Assembly (NCBI GenBank): GCA_026692885.1
Contig: JAPLNJ010000674.1
Span: 1 to 16,447 of the forward strand
Direction of reading: 5' to 3'
DNA length: 16,447 nucleotides
Source: Planctomycetota bacterium
GTDB taxonomy: Bacteria; Planctomycetota; Planctomycetia; Pirellulales; Pirellulaceae
This document shows, piece by piece, positions 7,021 through 15,734 of the stretch (its first letter is position 1; each line of letters starts with the position of its first letter). The notes beneath the pieces are model-generated. The model ran no database searches. It was given only the letters and a program-made list of their open reading frames with translations, and had not been told where the DNA came from. The translations under genes were made by a program, and so were the position numbers.

Positions 7021-8097
7021 TTATAACTTCTCGATCAACACTTGCCCCAAGCCCATGACCGTCCCTTTGCCCAAGTGCAGCCATTGGGCGGCAGCCAGGA
7101 GCGGCCACAATTCGCCCGGCCCTCGGGGCAGTTCCAGCCAGCCGCTCACACCGTGCAGTTCCAACTCCGAACGCTGGCGGCCGGAGTAACGGTGCAGATC
7201 CAAACGCTCGCCCTGCCAAGCTGAGGCTGGCGTGCTGCGGGCCACGTCCGTTGCGTCTCGCGTGAGCTCTTTCCAGTCCGCGGCGGCTGACGACGGCAGG
7301 TAGGTGGCCACGCGGCGGCAGGCGGCGACGATCAAGTCCGGTAACGTCGGCGCATCGATTAGGCGTCCTTGCCGCATCAGCCGCAGGGGCGCTGGGAACC
7401 GGAGTCGGCAAGACCGATCGGGCGGCAGTTCCGCGAACTGCCACGCCGGCGAGGACTCGAAGCCGACAGAATGGTTCTGTCGACTTGGGCCAGCCGCGGC
7501 CAGCCAGCGGACTTCGCTCAAGGCCCACGGGGCGGCGTGTTCCACTGCTTGCCCATCGGGTCGCAGAGCCAACCTGCGGCGGATGTGAAACCGCCGCCGC
7601 TCTGGTCCCAACCCCATCCCGCTGGCGATATCCCAGGCGCGACAGAGTTGAAAATCATATTGGACCGCGTCGCCGATCAAGATCCAATCGACGGCAGGTG
7701 CGAACGCCGGGTCCGGCGGGGCCGGCCGTAGGACATAGGCCGGCGCGGAAGTTCCGCCGCCCGGGCTTGCCCCCGGCCGCTCGTCGCCGGGCGACGCGAC
7801 GCGGCCGTCGCTGGCCGCAGTCGCCCGCATACTCGCCTGCGGGACCGGTGACGACGCTGCGGCACAATGCGGTTTTGTCGAGCCGGCCGGAGCCGCCTGC
7901 CGCCGGGGCGGCTCCTCATTGGGAGCAAAGACCGCCGCGTAGACATTGGGTTCCAGGTCATGCAATGCCGCGCCCCACACGCCGCGCAGCATCGGCACGG
8001 TGGCCTGCACCCCCGTCGTTTCCAAGAGCATGCGGCGCGGCAGGAGTTCGATGGCTTTCAGAGCGGCGGTTAGTCGTGTGGCGAGATGGTCGTTCAT
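7021..8097 (-). CDS. cas6: Cas6 pre-crRNA processing endoribonuclease
   Basis: This 358-residue RAMP protein should cut the array transcript within each repeat to leave the 8-nt ATTGAAAC handle. The C-terminal half is typical: DLHRYSGRQRSELELHGVSGWLELP (299-324), then LHLGKGTVMGLGQVLIE (340-356), whose glycines 343, 345, 349 and 351 form the Cas6 G-rich loop. The N-terminus (residues 1-58, LPRRMLLETTGVQATVPMLRGVWG) fits the first ferredoxin fold. An Ala/Pro/Gly/Ser-rich insert at about 62-118 has no counterpart in compact Cas6 proteins. His residues in the N-terminal half (H171, H187) are candidates for catalysis but were not assigned. The gene starts 18 bp after the Cmr6-Cmr1 gene and ends 28 bp before the CARF gene, so it is probably co-transcribed with the effector operon. 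Confidence 0.88.
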   Translation of the reverse strand: MNDHLATRLTAALKAIELLPRRMLLETTGVQATVPMLRGVWGAALHDLEPNVYAAVFAPNEEPPRRQAAPAGSTKPHCAAASSPVPQASMRATAASDGRVASPGDERPGASPGGGTSAPAYVLRPAPPDPAFAPAVDWILIGDAVQYDFQLCRAWDIASGMGLGPERRRFHIRRRLALRPDGQAVEHAAPWALSEVRWLAAAGPSRQNHSVGFESSPAWQFAELPPDRSCRLRFPAPLRLMRQGRLIDAPTLPDLIVAACRRVATYLPSSAAADWKELTRDATDVARSTPASAWQGERLDLHRYSGRQRSELELHGVSGWLELPRGPGELWPLLAAAQWLHLGKGTVMGLGQVLIEKL

Positions 8098-8115
8098 CGT
8101 TCTTCTCGAAACCTG

Positions 8116-10362
8116 TCACACAGGCCAGCGGAACGCAATCTCCCGCACAGTGGCGAACGCGACGATGAGCGTGACTTTGTCGCCGGGTTGCCTGTCTCCG
8201 GGAACAATCGCCGAGTTCTGAATCGGTCCGACGATGCCCGTGGCGACATGCTTGGCGCGCCAGCCGCCTTTCTTCGTCTTCTCCGCCAGGAGTTCCGCTT
8301 CGACTTTGTCTTCCGCTCTGGGAAATGATGGGTCGGGTCGTCGGAGCGGCTGAACCGTGGTGGGCCGATGGGCTTGAGGAGCGGGGCCTGGAGCACGACT
8401 CGGGGGCCGCGCCCCACTCATCGCGGCTGGCGGCGGAAGGGTCGCGCGGCGTTTCAAATCCGCCGCAAAGAAGTCTAAGAACTCTTGCAGGAAAGCTCGG
8501 CTCGTGGCTAGATCCGGCAGGTAAGCCGCCGGAAATGCCAAGACGCGGACCATGTACTGGCCCGCCACCTGTGCGACGTGAATGTGGATGGGAGAAGCGT
8601 GACGCACGTTTTCCTCTCCTCGTCGATTTCGTCGCGCGTCATCGAGCAGCTGCTTCACAGGGCCAGTGGCATCAAATCGCCCAGACGTGGGCGATCCGAT
8701 GCGATGGGGCAGTCCCAAGGCTTTCTTCTGCAGCTCGTGTTTGTGCTGCTGCGAGAATGCCTGATAGGCGAACCCGATTTGGTCGAGCACGGACCAGACG
8801 TTCGGCCACGTGAACGAAACCTCAATGGGCGGCAACCTCTGTCCCAGCGAAGATGATTCCGCAAGGCGATCCACATGCGCGGCTGACAGGCGCAAATCAG
8901 ATCGTAGTTGGGCCGCGGCTTGTTGGCACGATTCGTAATTCCAAACGCCGAGCTGATTCGCAGCCAAAGAACCAAAGCCCTTACGTGCCTTGGAGCCGAC
9001 ACCACCATAGTGGCAGAGCAACCACAAGGCGGCCTTGGCTTGATCGAGAACCCGTTGTGGGCTCACCGTGTGACCGATACCGCGTGCAACGAGCCGCAGC
9101 GTCCAGGTGCAACCAGCGTCGCGGTACTGCCGGCGTTTGTCACGCTCGTCCATGCCGAATGAGGCATACCACAAACCCTGAGTCGTTTTTCCCGGATCCG
9201 CACCTGGAATACCGTAATCGGAAACCTTTTGATCTGGCCGCAGATTGGCATGCTCCCGTTTATTATACGACTTCGGGTCGTGCGATTTTGCTGGTTCAAG
9301 AAAGAGTTGAACCGCGCCACCGCGTTCGGCACTGCCCCAGATGCCCGCCTCTAATGTGCGGAGGGTCGGCACATCCACAAAACCCGCATGCAGTGTGCGC
9401 CACCACCAGCGCAGCAGGCCGCGTAGCGTCGCAGGACGGAGTTCGCAGTCGGCGGCTTGCTGATTGGCTCCGGCCAGGAAGGCCGGGGTGACGAGCTCCA
9501 GCGTGGCCTCGAATGTCGCGTGCTTTACAGACGTCAACGCCGGCCGGTCGCCGGTGACGGGCTTGAATGCGCCATAGCCCGAGTTCGTCTTGGCACCGGC
9601 GCCGAAGTGACACAGCGCTCCGAGCAGCCACTCCTGGGCCAGTCGCAGGCAGCCAACGTCGTCGTTCGCGTTTCGCCTCGTCAGCGCAAACTCAAAAATG
9701 GTCTGAGGTTGCACTGCCAGAAAGTAGACCGGCACGGGGTTTTCCCAGTCGCCAGGTGCATCGTCACCCTGGTAGTACTTCGCATGGTGATTATTCAAGA
9801 TATCTAGGACCAGACGTGGCCATTGCGTTGGCCATGCATCGTGGAACACAACCGCACCAGCGTGTTGACGAGTCGGCTGGGGTTCTCCGGGTTCGTTACC
9901 AAAAACCGCTTCGATTGTGGTCTGCGCCGCTGCCGGGTCAGGCTGCGCCGGCTTCCAGACCAGTACGGCGTAGGCTCGCGTCATGCCCTTCAGTCCGCTG
10001 CCGGGCAGGTAGACGAAGCCGTATAGCGGGTGTAGGCAAATCCCTGCGTTCTCCAAAGCCGAGGCCCTTGCCAGATGCAGCGTCAGCGGCCCCGTAGTGA
10101 CGCCTTGAAACCGACTAGCCCGCAAACCTTCCAGCAGGCGATTCCGACGCGCCGAGAGTGCCGCGAGATCGAACCCGGCCGGAGCCTTCTGCGAGAGGCG
10201 AACCACGGCTTCCAAGGCCGGCCTCTGCACACGTTCGGAAAGTTTACCGGCCCCCGCATCAGGGTCCCACGATTCGACATATTTGTCCAACAGCAACCCA
10301 GGATGGGTATTCTGTTTGAGCCTCTCGCGAACGCTCGAGGGCAACGGGACGATGCCGTTCAT
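8116..10362 (-). CDS. cmr6-cmr1: Cmr6-Cmr1 fusion RAMP protein
   Basis: One 748-residue frame covers two backbone subunits. Residues 1-268 are Cmr6: PLYGFVYLPGSGLKGMTRA (112-129), AGAVVFHDAWP (168-178), PVPVYFLAV (209-217) and FGAGAKTNSGYGAF (253-266). Residues 278-640 are Cmr1: TFEATLELVTPAFLAGA (283-299), LRPATLRGLLRWWWRTLH (308-325) and GGVGSKARKGFGSL (453-466). A Pro/Ala linker (641-682) leads to a 65-residue module (683-748, with KTKKGGWRAKH, GPIQNS and EIAFRWP) that was not recognised; its beta-rich look would allow an OB-like fold, which is inference. Cmr1 and Cmr6 sit together at the crRNA 3' end of type III-B complexes, so a fusion is structurally plausible. The ATG overlaps the cmr5 stop as ATGA and has AAGGAG 7 nt before it. 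No frameshift was seen at the junction. Confidence 0.9.
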   Translation of the reverse strand: MNGIVPLPSSVRERLKQNTHPGLLLDKYVESWDPDAGAGKLSERVQRPALEAVVRLSQKAPAGFDLAALSARRNRLLEGLRASRFQGVTTGPLTLHLARASALENAGICLHPLYGFVYLPGSGLKGMTRAYAVLVWKPAQPDPAAAQTTIEAVFGNEPGEPQPTRQHAGAVVFHDAWPTQWPRLVLDILNNHHAKYYQGDDAPGDWENPVPVYFLAVQPQTIFEFALTRRNANDDVGCLRLAQEWLLGALCHFGAGAKTNSGYGAFKPVTGDRPALTSVKHATFEATLELVTPAFLAGANQQAADCELRPATLRGLLRWWWRTLHAGFVDVPTLRTLEAGIWGSAERGGAVQLFLEPAKSHDPKSYNKREHANLRPDQKVSDYGIPGADPGKTTQGLWYASFGMDERDKRRQYRDAGCTWTLRLVARGIGHTVSPQRVLDQAKAALWLLCHYGGVGSKARKGFGSLAANQLGVWNYESCQQAAAQLRSDLRLSAAHVDRLAESSSLGQRLPPIEVSFTWPNVWSVLDQIGFAYQAFSQQHKHELQKKALGLPHRIGSPTSGRFDATGPVKQLLDDARRNRRGEENVRHASPIHIHVAQVAGQYMVRVLAFPAAYLPDLATSRAFLQEFLDFFAADLKRRATLPPPAAMSGARPPSRAPGPAPQAHRPTTVQPLRRPDPSFPRAEDKVEAELLAEKTKKGGWRAKHVATGIVGPIQNSAIVPGDRQPGDKVTLIVAFATVREIAFRWPV

Positions 10363-10772
10363 TCCTGGTCTCCTTCCGTCAAGTTCTTGGCTTCGGCGAA
10401 TCGATTGAGCCAGCTCAGATACGCCAGTACTTCGTCCGTCGCTCGTCGCAAGAAGTCCGAATCGCCTTTGACGATTCGTTCCAAAAGATCCTGTGATTCA
10501 TTCGCTTTTGTCGGTATGCGCTGGGCAACCCAGTCGCTCAATTCTGCCACTAGGCCCGGCGCATAGTCCTTAGCCTTGAGGAAGGCGAGGGCCTGTCCCA
10601 AACCAGAGGCCATGATGCGGACTGGCAGCTTTTTCGCCTGCCCGCCGAACTTCTTGGGGGCCTGTTTGTGGTGCTCCCCGGTCCTGCCTTCGGCATGACG
10701 CACGGCCTCCCAAGCGTGATTGGCTCGATTCTGATCCAAGGTGGGTTGGGTTTTCGCGTTGGTGGTGAGCAT
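10359..10772 (-). CDS. cmr5: Type III-B small subunit Cmr5
   Basis: A 137-residue, mostly helical protein whose blocks TLDQNRANHAWEAV and KLPVRIMASGLGQALAFLKAK match the Cmr5 family. Cmr5 forms the inner (belly) filament of the Cmr complex next to Cmr4 and helps hold the target RNA; it is not catalytic. An upstream in-frame GTG at 10781 is possible, but the ATG at 10772 is preferred: it overlaps the cmr4 stop as TGATG and follows a strong AAAGGAG about 8 nt earlier. The stop overlaps the start of the fused cmr6-cmr1 gene, as expected for coupled translation of subunits of one complex. Confidence 0.9.
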   Translation of the reverse strand: MLTTNAKTQPTLDQNRANHAWEAVRHAEGRTGEHHKQAPKKFGGQAKKLPVRIMASGLGQALAFLKAKDYAPGLVAELSDWVAQRIPTKANESQDLLERIVKGDSDFLRRATDEVLAYLSWLNRFAEAKNLTEGDQE

Positions 10773-11674
10773 CAGGCACACTCCTTTCCATCACACAATC
10801 GCACGGCGCACAGGCCCTTCCCCGTGGTCTCGTCGCCCCCGATCTGCAACACTTCGGGCAACTGGCCGCGGAGGTAGTCCAAGATGCCGGCAGCGTCGGC
10901 GACCTTGCCTTCGCGACGGCTGGCGTTGGCAAACACCACCGCATACAGAATCGTCTCGCTCGGCAGGAACTCCTGGTAGAAGAGCGCACCCTGTTTGGCC
11001 GTCTTGGTTTCCGGATTCAGACCGATACGGGCGACGATTTCGGTGGCATGCCGTACGAAATGCGTGAAGTCGTCGTCGTGCAGAACCACCAATCGCTGCC
11101 GGAATGCATCCGGGGTAGCGACATCACCCGCGAGGAAGATTCTGCTCGCGAGTCGGTCGCCGAGACCATCTAGCTCGGCCGTGCATTCGAAATCGAATTC
11201 CTCCAAGACCAAGTGGTTACCATCGACCAGGAGTGGGCTGTTCGAGATGCAGACCGCCTGCCCCTTGCCCGGCCGGACCGGCAACTTGATTTGCGGCACT
11301 TGAGCCAAAGCGGCATCACGATTGAATCGTTCCAACACGGCGTGGCAGGTTGTCCAACAGAACACACCACGCAGGGAACGGACCGGAAAGGCCAGGATGC
11401 GGGCATCCGTTACACTGATCGCGCCGGCGTGTTTGTCCGCGTCGGCGGTTTCGGGACCGAAGGCGGCGAGCACAAGATCTCGGTCCGTACCTCGGCGTCC
11501 ACACGTGTCGCGCAGCACGCCTTTGATGGAACTCCCGGGCACCAACGGCCACTGGGTGTGCCGCTCGCGCTGAATCGGCAGATCCACGACCCCCAACGCG
11601 GTCCCCGAACCGGGGTGCAACGAGGTTTGGGCGTGTAAGAATAGAAGAGCGTTTGCTTGCTGACTGGCGTTCAT
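10772..11674 (-). CDS. cmr4: Type III-B backbone RNase Cmr4
   Basis: This 300-residue RAMP protein is the repeated backbone subunit that cleaves bound target RNA at 6-nt intervals. LHPGSGTALGVVDLPIQRER (19-38) carries D31, the equivalent of the catalytic Asp in characterised Cmr4 proteins. WPLVPGSSIKGVLRD (42-56) is the RAMP glycine loop, and QIGGDETTGKGL (277-288) is the typical C-terminal Cmr4 motif. The frame could open 26 codons upstream, but the ATG at 11674 is chosen because family homology starts there, it overlaps the cmr3 stop as ATGA, and AAAGGAGTG precedes it. D31 is intact, so target RNA cleavage should be functional. Confidence 0.94.
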   Translation of the reverse strand: MNASQQANALLFLHAQTSLHPGSGTALGVVDLPIQRERHTQWPLVPGSSIKGVLRDTCGRRGTDRDLVLAAFGPETADADKHAGAISVTDARILAFPVRSLRGVFCWTTCHAVLERFNRDAALAQVPQIKLPVRPGKGQAVCISNSPLLVDGNHLVLEEFDFECTAELDGLGDRLASRIFLAGDVATPDAFRQRLVVLHDDDFTHFVRHATEIVARIGLNPETKTAKQGALFYQEFLPSETILYAVVFANASRREGKVADAAGILDYLRGQLPEVLQIGGDETTGKGLCAVRLCDGKECA

Positions 11675-12798
11675 TCGTTCCACACTCCTTTCACGTAACA
11701 GCCCCACCCTTGCCGCTGATCTTCGGGGGCATCGGACAGGGCGAGGGGCCAAGGGTCGAGATGCTTATTCAAGTAGTAGACACTTCCAGGTGGAACCGCA
11801 AACCGCGTTCGTTTCGGCCCACCCACGAGCAAGTCCCAGCCGGACACCGGCACCGATCCGGGCACCGATGCCGCCAACAGCCGACCTGCCGTCGCCTGCG
11901 GTCGCCAGCCTCCGGCAAACATCGCAGGCGTGGTGAGGAGCACCAAGGGGTGAGGCAGCAGCTGCGCGGATGCCGACTCGACGCCTGACCAGGAAAAGGC
12001 ATCTGCGAGAGCCGAAACGCGCACGCGGCGTCCTTCGCCGCCCAGGCGTAGGGTGCCCAGGTCTTCGACAACGTCTCGCGGGACCCCGTCCGGCAGCACG
12101 ACCTCGGCATACAGACACACCTCTCGTGCCAAGGCCAGGAAGCTGGCCGCATAGATCAGACTGTCTTGTGCGGTCAGACGGTCGGGGTCGATGCCGATGC
12201 CGGTGCGGTGGTCGAAGTCGAACAGTTCCTTCGGCTTCTTCACGTCCTCAGCCTGCACTTCACGATCGGCCAGGAAGTCGCGCAGGCCGTCGGGCGTGAG
12301 GAATCCAGAAGCGGGCTCGGTAGCTTTGATCTGTCGATGCCAGAGCGGCCAAAGGCCGACTTGATCTGCCGGCAGCGAGAGCTTCCAGCCTGGCAATCGA
12401 TCCGCAGCGAGTGGGCGGAGCCGAACCAGCGTTGATGGCGGGGAGTTGCCTCCGTGTTTCGCGACATGCAGGACCGCCGGAGCCGGCACGAGAACCTGGA
12501 ATTCATGATTCGTCCGCCGGGCCAACCACGGACCTCGAATTGCGACGGAATCTAACCACGTGATTCCGCTGGCTTCGCGAATTGCATCGGCGAGGTCCCG
12601 TTTCGATTCGCTCATAAGACGCCGTACGACCGTGAAATCGCAGCCGTGTTTTTCCAGCAGGCCAGTCCACAAGGCGCCCGCCAGTGTCTGGGGCATCGGC
12701 AATTCACTTCGACCGCGTGAAGCCGGAGTGAACGGCCGCCCGTCGCGGAAGAACAGAACATCCAGCGGTTCCAACTGCAACCCAAGCGTTGTCGTCAT
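11671..12798 (-). CDS. cmr3: Type III-B subunit Cmr3
   Basis: A 375-residue Cmr3 protein. LEPLDVLFFRDGRPF (9-23) is the family's N-terminal signature, followed by PMPQTLAGALWTGLL. The C-terminal half has SGWDLLVGGPKRTRFAVPPG and SVYYL, and the protein ends QGWGCYVKGVWNE, as usual for this family. Cmr3 caps the crRNA 5' handle and pairs with Cas10 to recognise the tag. The longest frame starts 26 codons earlier, inside cas10. The ATG at 12798 is preferred because the signature begins there, it overlaps the cas10 stop as ATGA, and GGAAGG lies 4 nt before it. Confidence 0.93.
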   Translation of the reverse strand: MTTTLGLQLEPLDVLFFRDGRPFTPASRGRSELPMPQTLAGALWTGLLEKHGCDFTVVRRLMSESKRDLADAIREASGITWLDSVAIRGPWLARRTNHEFQVLVPAPAVLHVAKHGGNSPPSTLVRLRPLAADRLPGWKLSLPADQVGLWPLWHRQIKATEPASGFLTPDGLRDFLADREVQAEDVKKPKELFDFDHRTGIGIDPDRLTAQDSLIYAASFLALAREVCLYAEVVLPDGVPRDVVEDLGTLRLGGEGRRVRVSALADAFSWSGVESASAQLLPHPLVLLTTPAMFAGGWRPQATAGRLLAASVPGSVPVSGWDLLVGGPKRTRFAVPPGSVYYLNKHLDPWPLALSDAPEDQRQGWGCYVKGVWNE

Positions 12799-15407
12799 TC
12801 GTCCTTCCCCCTGGCCAGGAACGAGGCCGTCTTGCAGAGCGTCACGAACTGGTCCAGCGCATCGGCTGCGCTGCAATTCCGTTTGTCATTGACCACGAGT
12901 CGATAATAGGCCGCAAACTGGTCTTCGAGAATCGAGGCCGCACTACGGTCCCGTGTCTCCCCAAGCCGCTCACGCGTCTGCCTCTCCGATCGAGCCACCT
13001 GGCGGCCAATCTCGGCTTGCATGGCATCCACTGGCAGCCCCTGCAACGTGGGTAACTCGGTAGACAGGTGATACGCCCAGCGATTCGAAGCGGGAGTGGC
13101 GTCGCTGTTCGAACCACGCCCAAAGGCGTCGACCCAGCCTTGCACATGCTCCACGAATTCCCAAGGGCAGAGTGCGGATTCGTGTCCACCGGAACGGCGG
13201 CAGGCAGCGATTTTCAGGACATCCCGACTTGCATTCTTCGCAGCCTTCTCGGCCTCTCGCGCAGTTTGAATCGCCAACTGCAGGTCCTCCTTGTAGTGCA
13301 CAATCGCCAAGCCTGCGCTGAGCGTGGCCTCGTTGCCCAAAAGCAGCCGCTCGTGGCCCTGCCCGTCTGCGCACCAGTCCCTGCGAAACACCTGCCGCAA
13401 CTCGGCGGCACAACGCAAGGCCGTGTTCGTAGGCAGCAGCGCCAGGACATCGTCACCGCCGGCATAAATGAGCGTGCCCAGATGCTTCTCGACAATCTGC
13501 GGAACGAAGTGCAGGGCGAAGTTCATCAGCGCTTCGCTCAAGGCAGCATGCAACGCAGGGCCGACGGGCCGGCGAGCAGCGAGCCCACCGGCGGCACCGG
13601 GCAGATTTTCGAAATAACGCACCAGGTCCTCATGCATGGCGTGACGGGCCTGCGAAGATTTCTCGCCGCGCAACCATTTGCCTATCTCGTCGCCGTCCAT
13701 GACCAGCACCGCATAATAGACAGGGGGACGGCCATGCTGGCGCCGCGATTGATCGATCACTTGCCACAAGTCGTCCGGACACCGATCGGCGGGATCAAAG
13801 TCCCGTTTGGGCCAATGCAGCCACTGACCACTCCAGCCCTCTCGGTGCGCGTGTCGCTCGTGGTCCGGATCAACCTTGGCCGCCTTCAACCACTCCGCCG
13901 CGGCGACGGTCGCCGTGTCCTCGTACCGCAGATCCTCCATGTCCAATTGCAATTGTTTCTTGAAATAGCATGGACCGCTGAACCGCTTCACCAAAGCGAT
14001 TGCACAAAGCCGTTCACGTTCCCGCAATCGCACGCCACCGAGCGAAACCTTGCCGGCCTCCTTCCAGAAATCTGCGGACCGATCAAAGTCCTCCGGCCCG
14101 ACCTGCTCGTAGCTGCCCAACAAACTGCACTTGGCAGGGAACTTCTCCCCCGGCAAGCGACCAACTGCGCTGACGGGGACGTGGCGGATGGCTCGTAACG
14201 CCTGCATCAACCGGGCGGACAGTTCCACTTTCGCTTGCCAACTCCCGGCCGAGTTTTGATCGTAAAACGGTCGATCCTGGTCAGGCATTGCCGCAGCCAA
14301 CTGCCGTATCTGGAACGCTCCCGGAAAGGCGTCGGCAAAACCACCGGGGCCTGCGATCAGTTTTCCGCACGCTTCGTCGTCCCGGCAGTCACGCCAGGGG
14401 AGAATCGAAGTGCGAACGTCGAAATAGGACTCGACCTGGTCCTCCCAACGACGGTCCCAGCCCTCGGCGACGGAATCCAGTCGCGTTTTCAGGTCCCGGC
14501 GCACCGCCGTCGCGATTTCGCTCCACGCAGTTCGTGCCGCCTGTTCGCAATCGGCAGCCAGTCCGGCGGCAGTCTGACCGTTTGGCCCCCCAGGCACAAG
14601 AGCGAGAAATCGATTGGGAAGACACGGCGTTAGCCGTTGGCTAACCTCAGGCGATGGAATCTTGCCAGCGCCCAGCCCGGGTTGCTGTCGCAGCCACAGG
14701 TCTACCCAGGGGAGACCCCGCACCGATGGGTACACAAATGCGGTGGGTCCCAGTCGTTCGAGAATCGGTGTCATCGCTTGGAACGTGAGCCATGACAGAA
14801 TCATGCTACCCGACCACAGGTCGCGCACCGTGCGGGCTGCGGCGATGAACGTTTGCACCGGCCCCAGCGAGAAGCTCAGGAAAGCCGCACCCAACGCACT
14901 GTCCACCTCGGCCCCTTTCAACGCCGCCGTGGTGTCCAAGTGGTGCCAGATTGTGTGGTCCGGGATGCGTGTATCTGCGGGTAGACTCAGATACCATTCT
15001 CGCCCGTCCGCTGCGAGTTTCTCAGCTAATCGTCTCCATACAAGCAGGAATCGGCTGCCCGTATCATCCACGCCGGACACGAGATCTGCGATCACACGAG
15101 CTACCTGCTCCGCATCCCACGATCCGCAGTACAGTTCCCGCTTAGACGGTGACAACGGGTGATGGATCGTCAGTCGGTTACCCTGCGGATTTACCGTCAG
15201 AACTTGCCACTTCGGGGCAGGAACCCGTTCTGCAATCGCCGCCAATGGATCGCTGGGGCCTTTCACCTCTTCGGCGGTCACCGCCTCGCCCAGCGCCGCT
15301 TGGATCGCCTTGCGTGCGCGGCGCTCATGGCTTGCAATTGCCAACGCCTTGTCCGGCGGATCGTGCAGGTAGGCCAGCAGTAGGTCTCGCGACTTCGTTG
15401 TTTCCAT
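12795..15407 (-). CDS. cas10: Cas10/Cmr2 large subunit with intact GGDD cyclase motif
   Basis: This 870-residue signature protein of the type III-B complex has an N-terminal HD block (LLLAYLHDPPDKAL, H15-D16) followed by IPDHTIWHHLDTTAAL (148-163), a typical Cmr2 sequence. The palm domain has MDGDEIGKWL (570-579) and TLIYAGGDDVLALLP (645-659), so GGDD at 650-653 is intact and cyclic oligoadenylate synthesis is expected. In the zinc region, CSLLG at 427 and ERLCAIALVKR (464-474) keep only the first Cys of each usual CxxC pair, so the classical zinc site appears lost. Whether the HD domain cuts DNA is unknown. ATG is preceded by GGAGG at about 10 nt. It is the first gene of the operon and overlaps cmr3 by 4 nt. 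Confidence 0.96.
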   Translation of the reverse strand: METTKSRDLLLAYLHDPPDKALAIASHERRARKAIQAALGEAVTAEEVKGPSDPLAAIAERVPAPKWQVLTVNPQGNRLTIHHPLSPSKRELYCGSWDAEQVARVIADLVSGVDDTGSRFLLVWRRLAEKLAADGREWYLSLPADTRIPDHTIWHHLDTTAALKGAEVDSALGAAFLSFSLGPVQTFIAAARTVRDLWSGSMILSWLTFQAMTPILERLGPTAFVYPSVRGLPWVDLWLRQQPGLGAGKIPSPEVSQRLTPCLPNRFLALVPGGPNGQTAAGLAADCEQAARTAWSEIATAVRRDLKTRLDSVAEGWDRRWEDQVESYFDVRTSILPWRDCRDDEACGKLIAGPGGFADAFPGAFQIRQLAAAMPDQDRPFYDQNSAGSWQAKVELSARLMQALRAIRHVPVSAVGRLPGEKFPAKCSLLGSYEQVGPEDFDRSADFWKEAGKVSLGGVRLRERERLCAIALVKRFSGPCYFKKQLQLDMEDLRYEDTATVAAAEWLKAAKVDPDHERHAHREGWSGQWLHWPKRDFDPADRCPDDLWQVIDQSRRQHGRPPVYYAVLVMDGDEIGKWLRGEKSSQARHAMHEDLVRYFENLPGAAGGLAARRPVGPALHAALSEALMNFALHFVPQIVEKHLGTLIYAGGDDVLALLPTNTALRCAAELRQVFRRDWCADGQGHERLLLGNEATLSAGLAIVHYKEDLQLAIQTAREAEKAAKNASRDVLKIAACRRSGGHESALCPWEFVEHVQGWVDAFGRGSNSDATPASNRWAYHLSTELPTLQGLPVDAMQAEIGRQVARSERQTRERLGETRDRSAASILEDQFAAYYRLVVNDKRNCSAADALDQFVTLCKTASFLARGKDE

Positions 15408-15592
15408 GCTTTCGGTTCCTCCGCTCTAGCGGCCAATTAACTGTCACGTCCGCGACCACACTACGAACGCTCTGCCGGACTCGCACTGACAGCTCCCACC
15501 AAAAAAAAACATCTCGATTCCGCTGATGAACGACCCCCACCGGCACCCTATCCAGACCTCCAACGTAGCAACTAACGTTTGACTTACAAGTA

Positions 15593-15660
15593 CCAGCGGG
15601 GTCTGACAACCAGCGGGGTCTGACAACCAGCGGAGTCTGACGCCCAGCGGAGTCTGACCT
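15593..15660. repeat. Four tandem 17-bp repeats
   Basis: Four head-to-tail copies occupy 15593-15609, 15610-15626, 15627-15643 and 15644-15660. The first two are identical (CCAGCGGGGTCTGACAA). Copies three and four carry GGAGTC in place of GGGGTC and differ in the last two bases. The 17-bp period is exact. They lie about 190 bp upstream of the cas10 start. The sequence resembles the GGGGTCAGGAC core of the inverted repeats around the nearby transposase relic, suggesting a REP-type origin; a protein-binding array is an alternative. Confidence 0.9.
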
Positions 15661-15734
15661 CAACAGCCGGTTTCGCCGTTACTCCCCCGCCGTCCCTTGC
15701 GTCACTTCCACGGCGATACCCAAACTGAAGTGGG

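Noticed and set aside
7485..8168. Plus-strand open frame of 227 codons
   Set aside because: Arg/Pro-rich shadow over cas6, typical of a non-coding frame in GC-rich DNA.
13068..14198. Plus-strand open frame of 376 codons
   Set aside because: Antisense to cas10, no recognisable domain; the minus frame carries the GGDD motif and family sequence.
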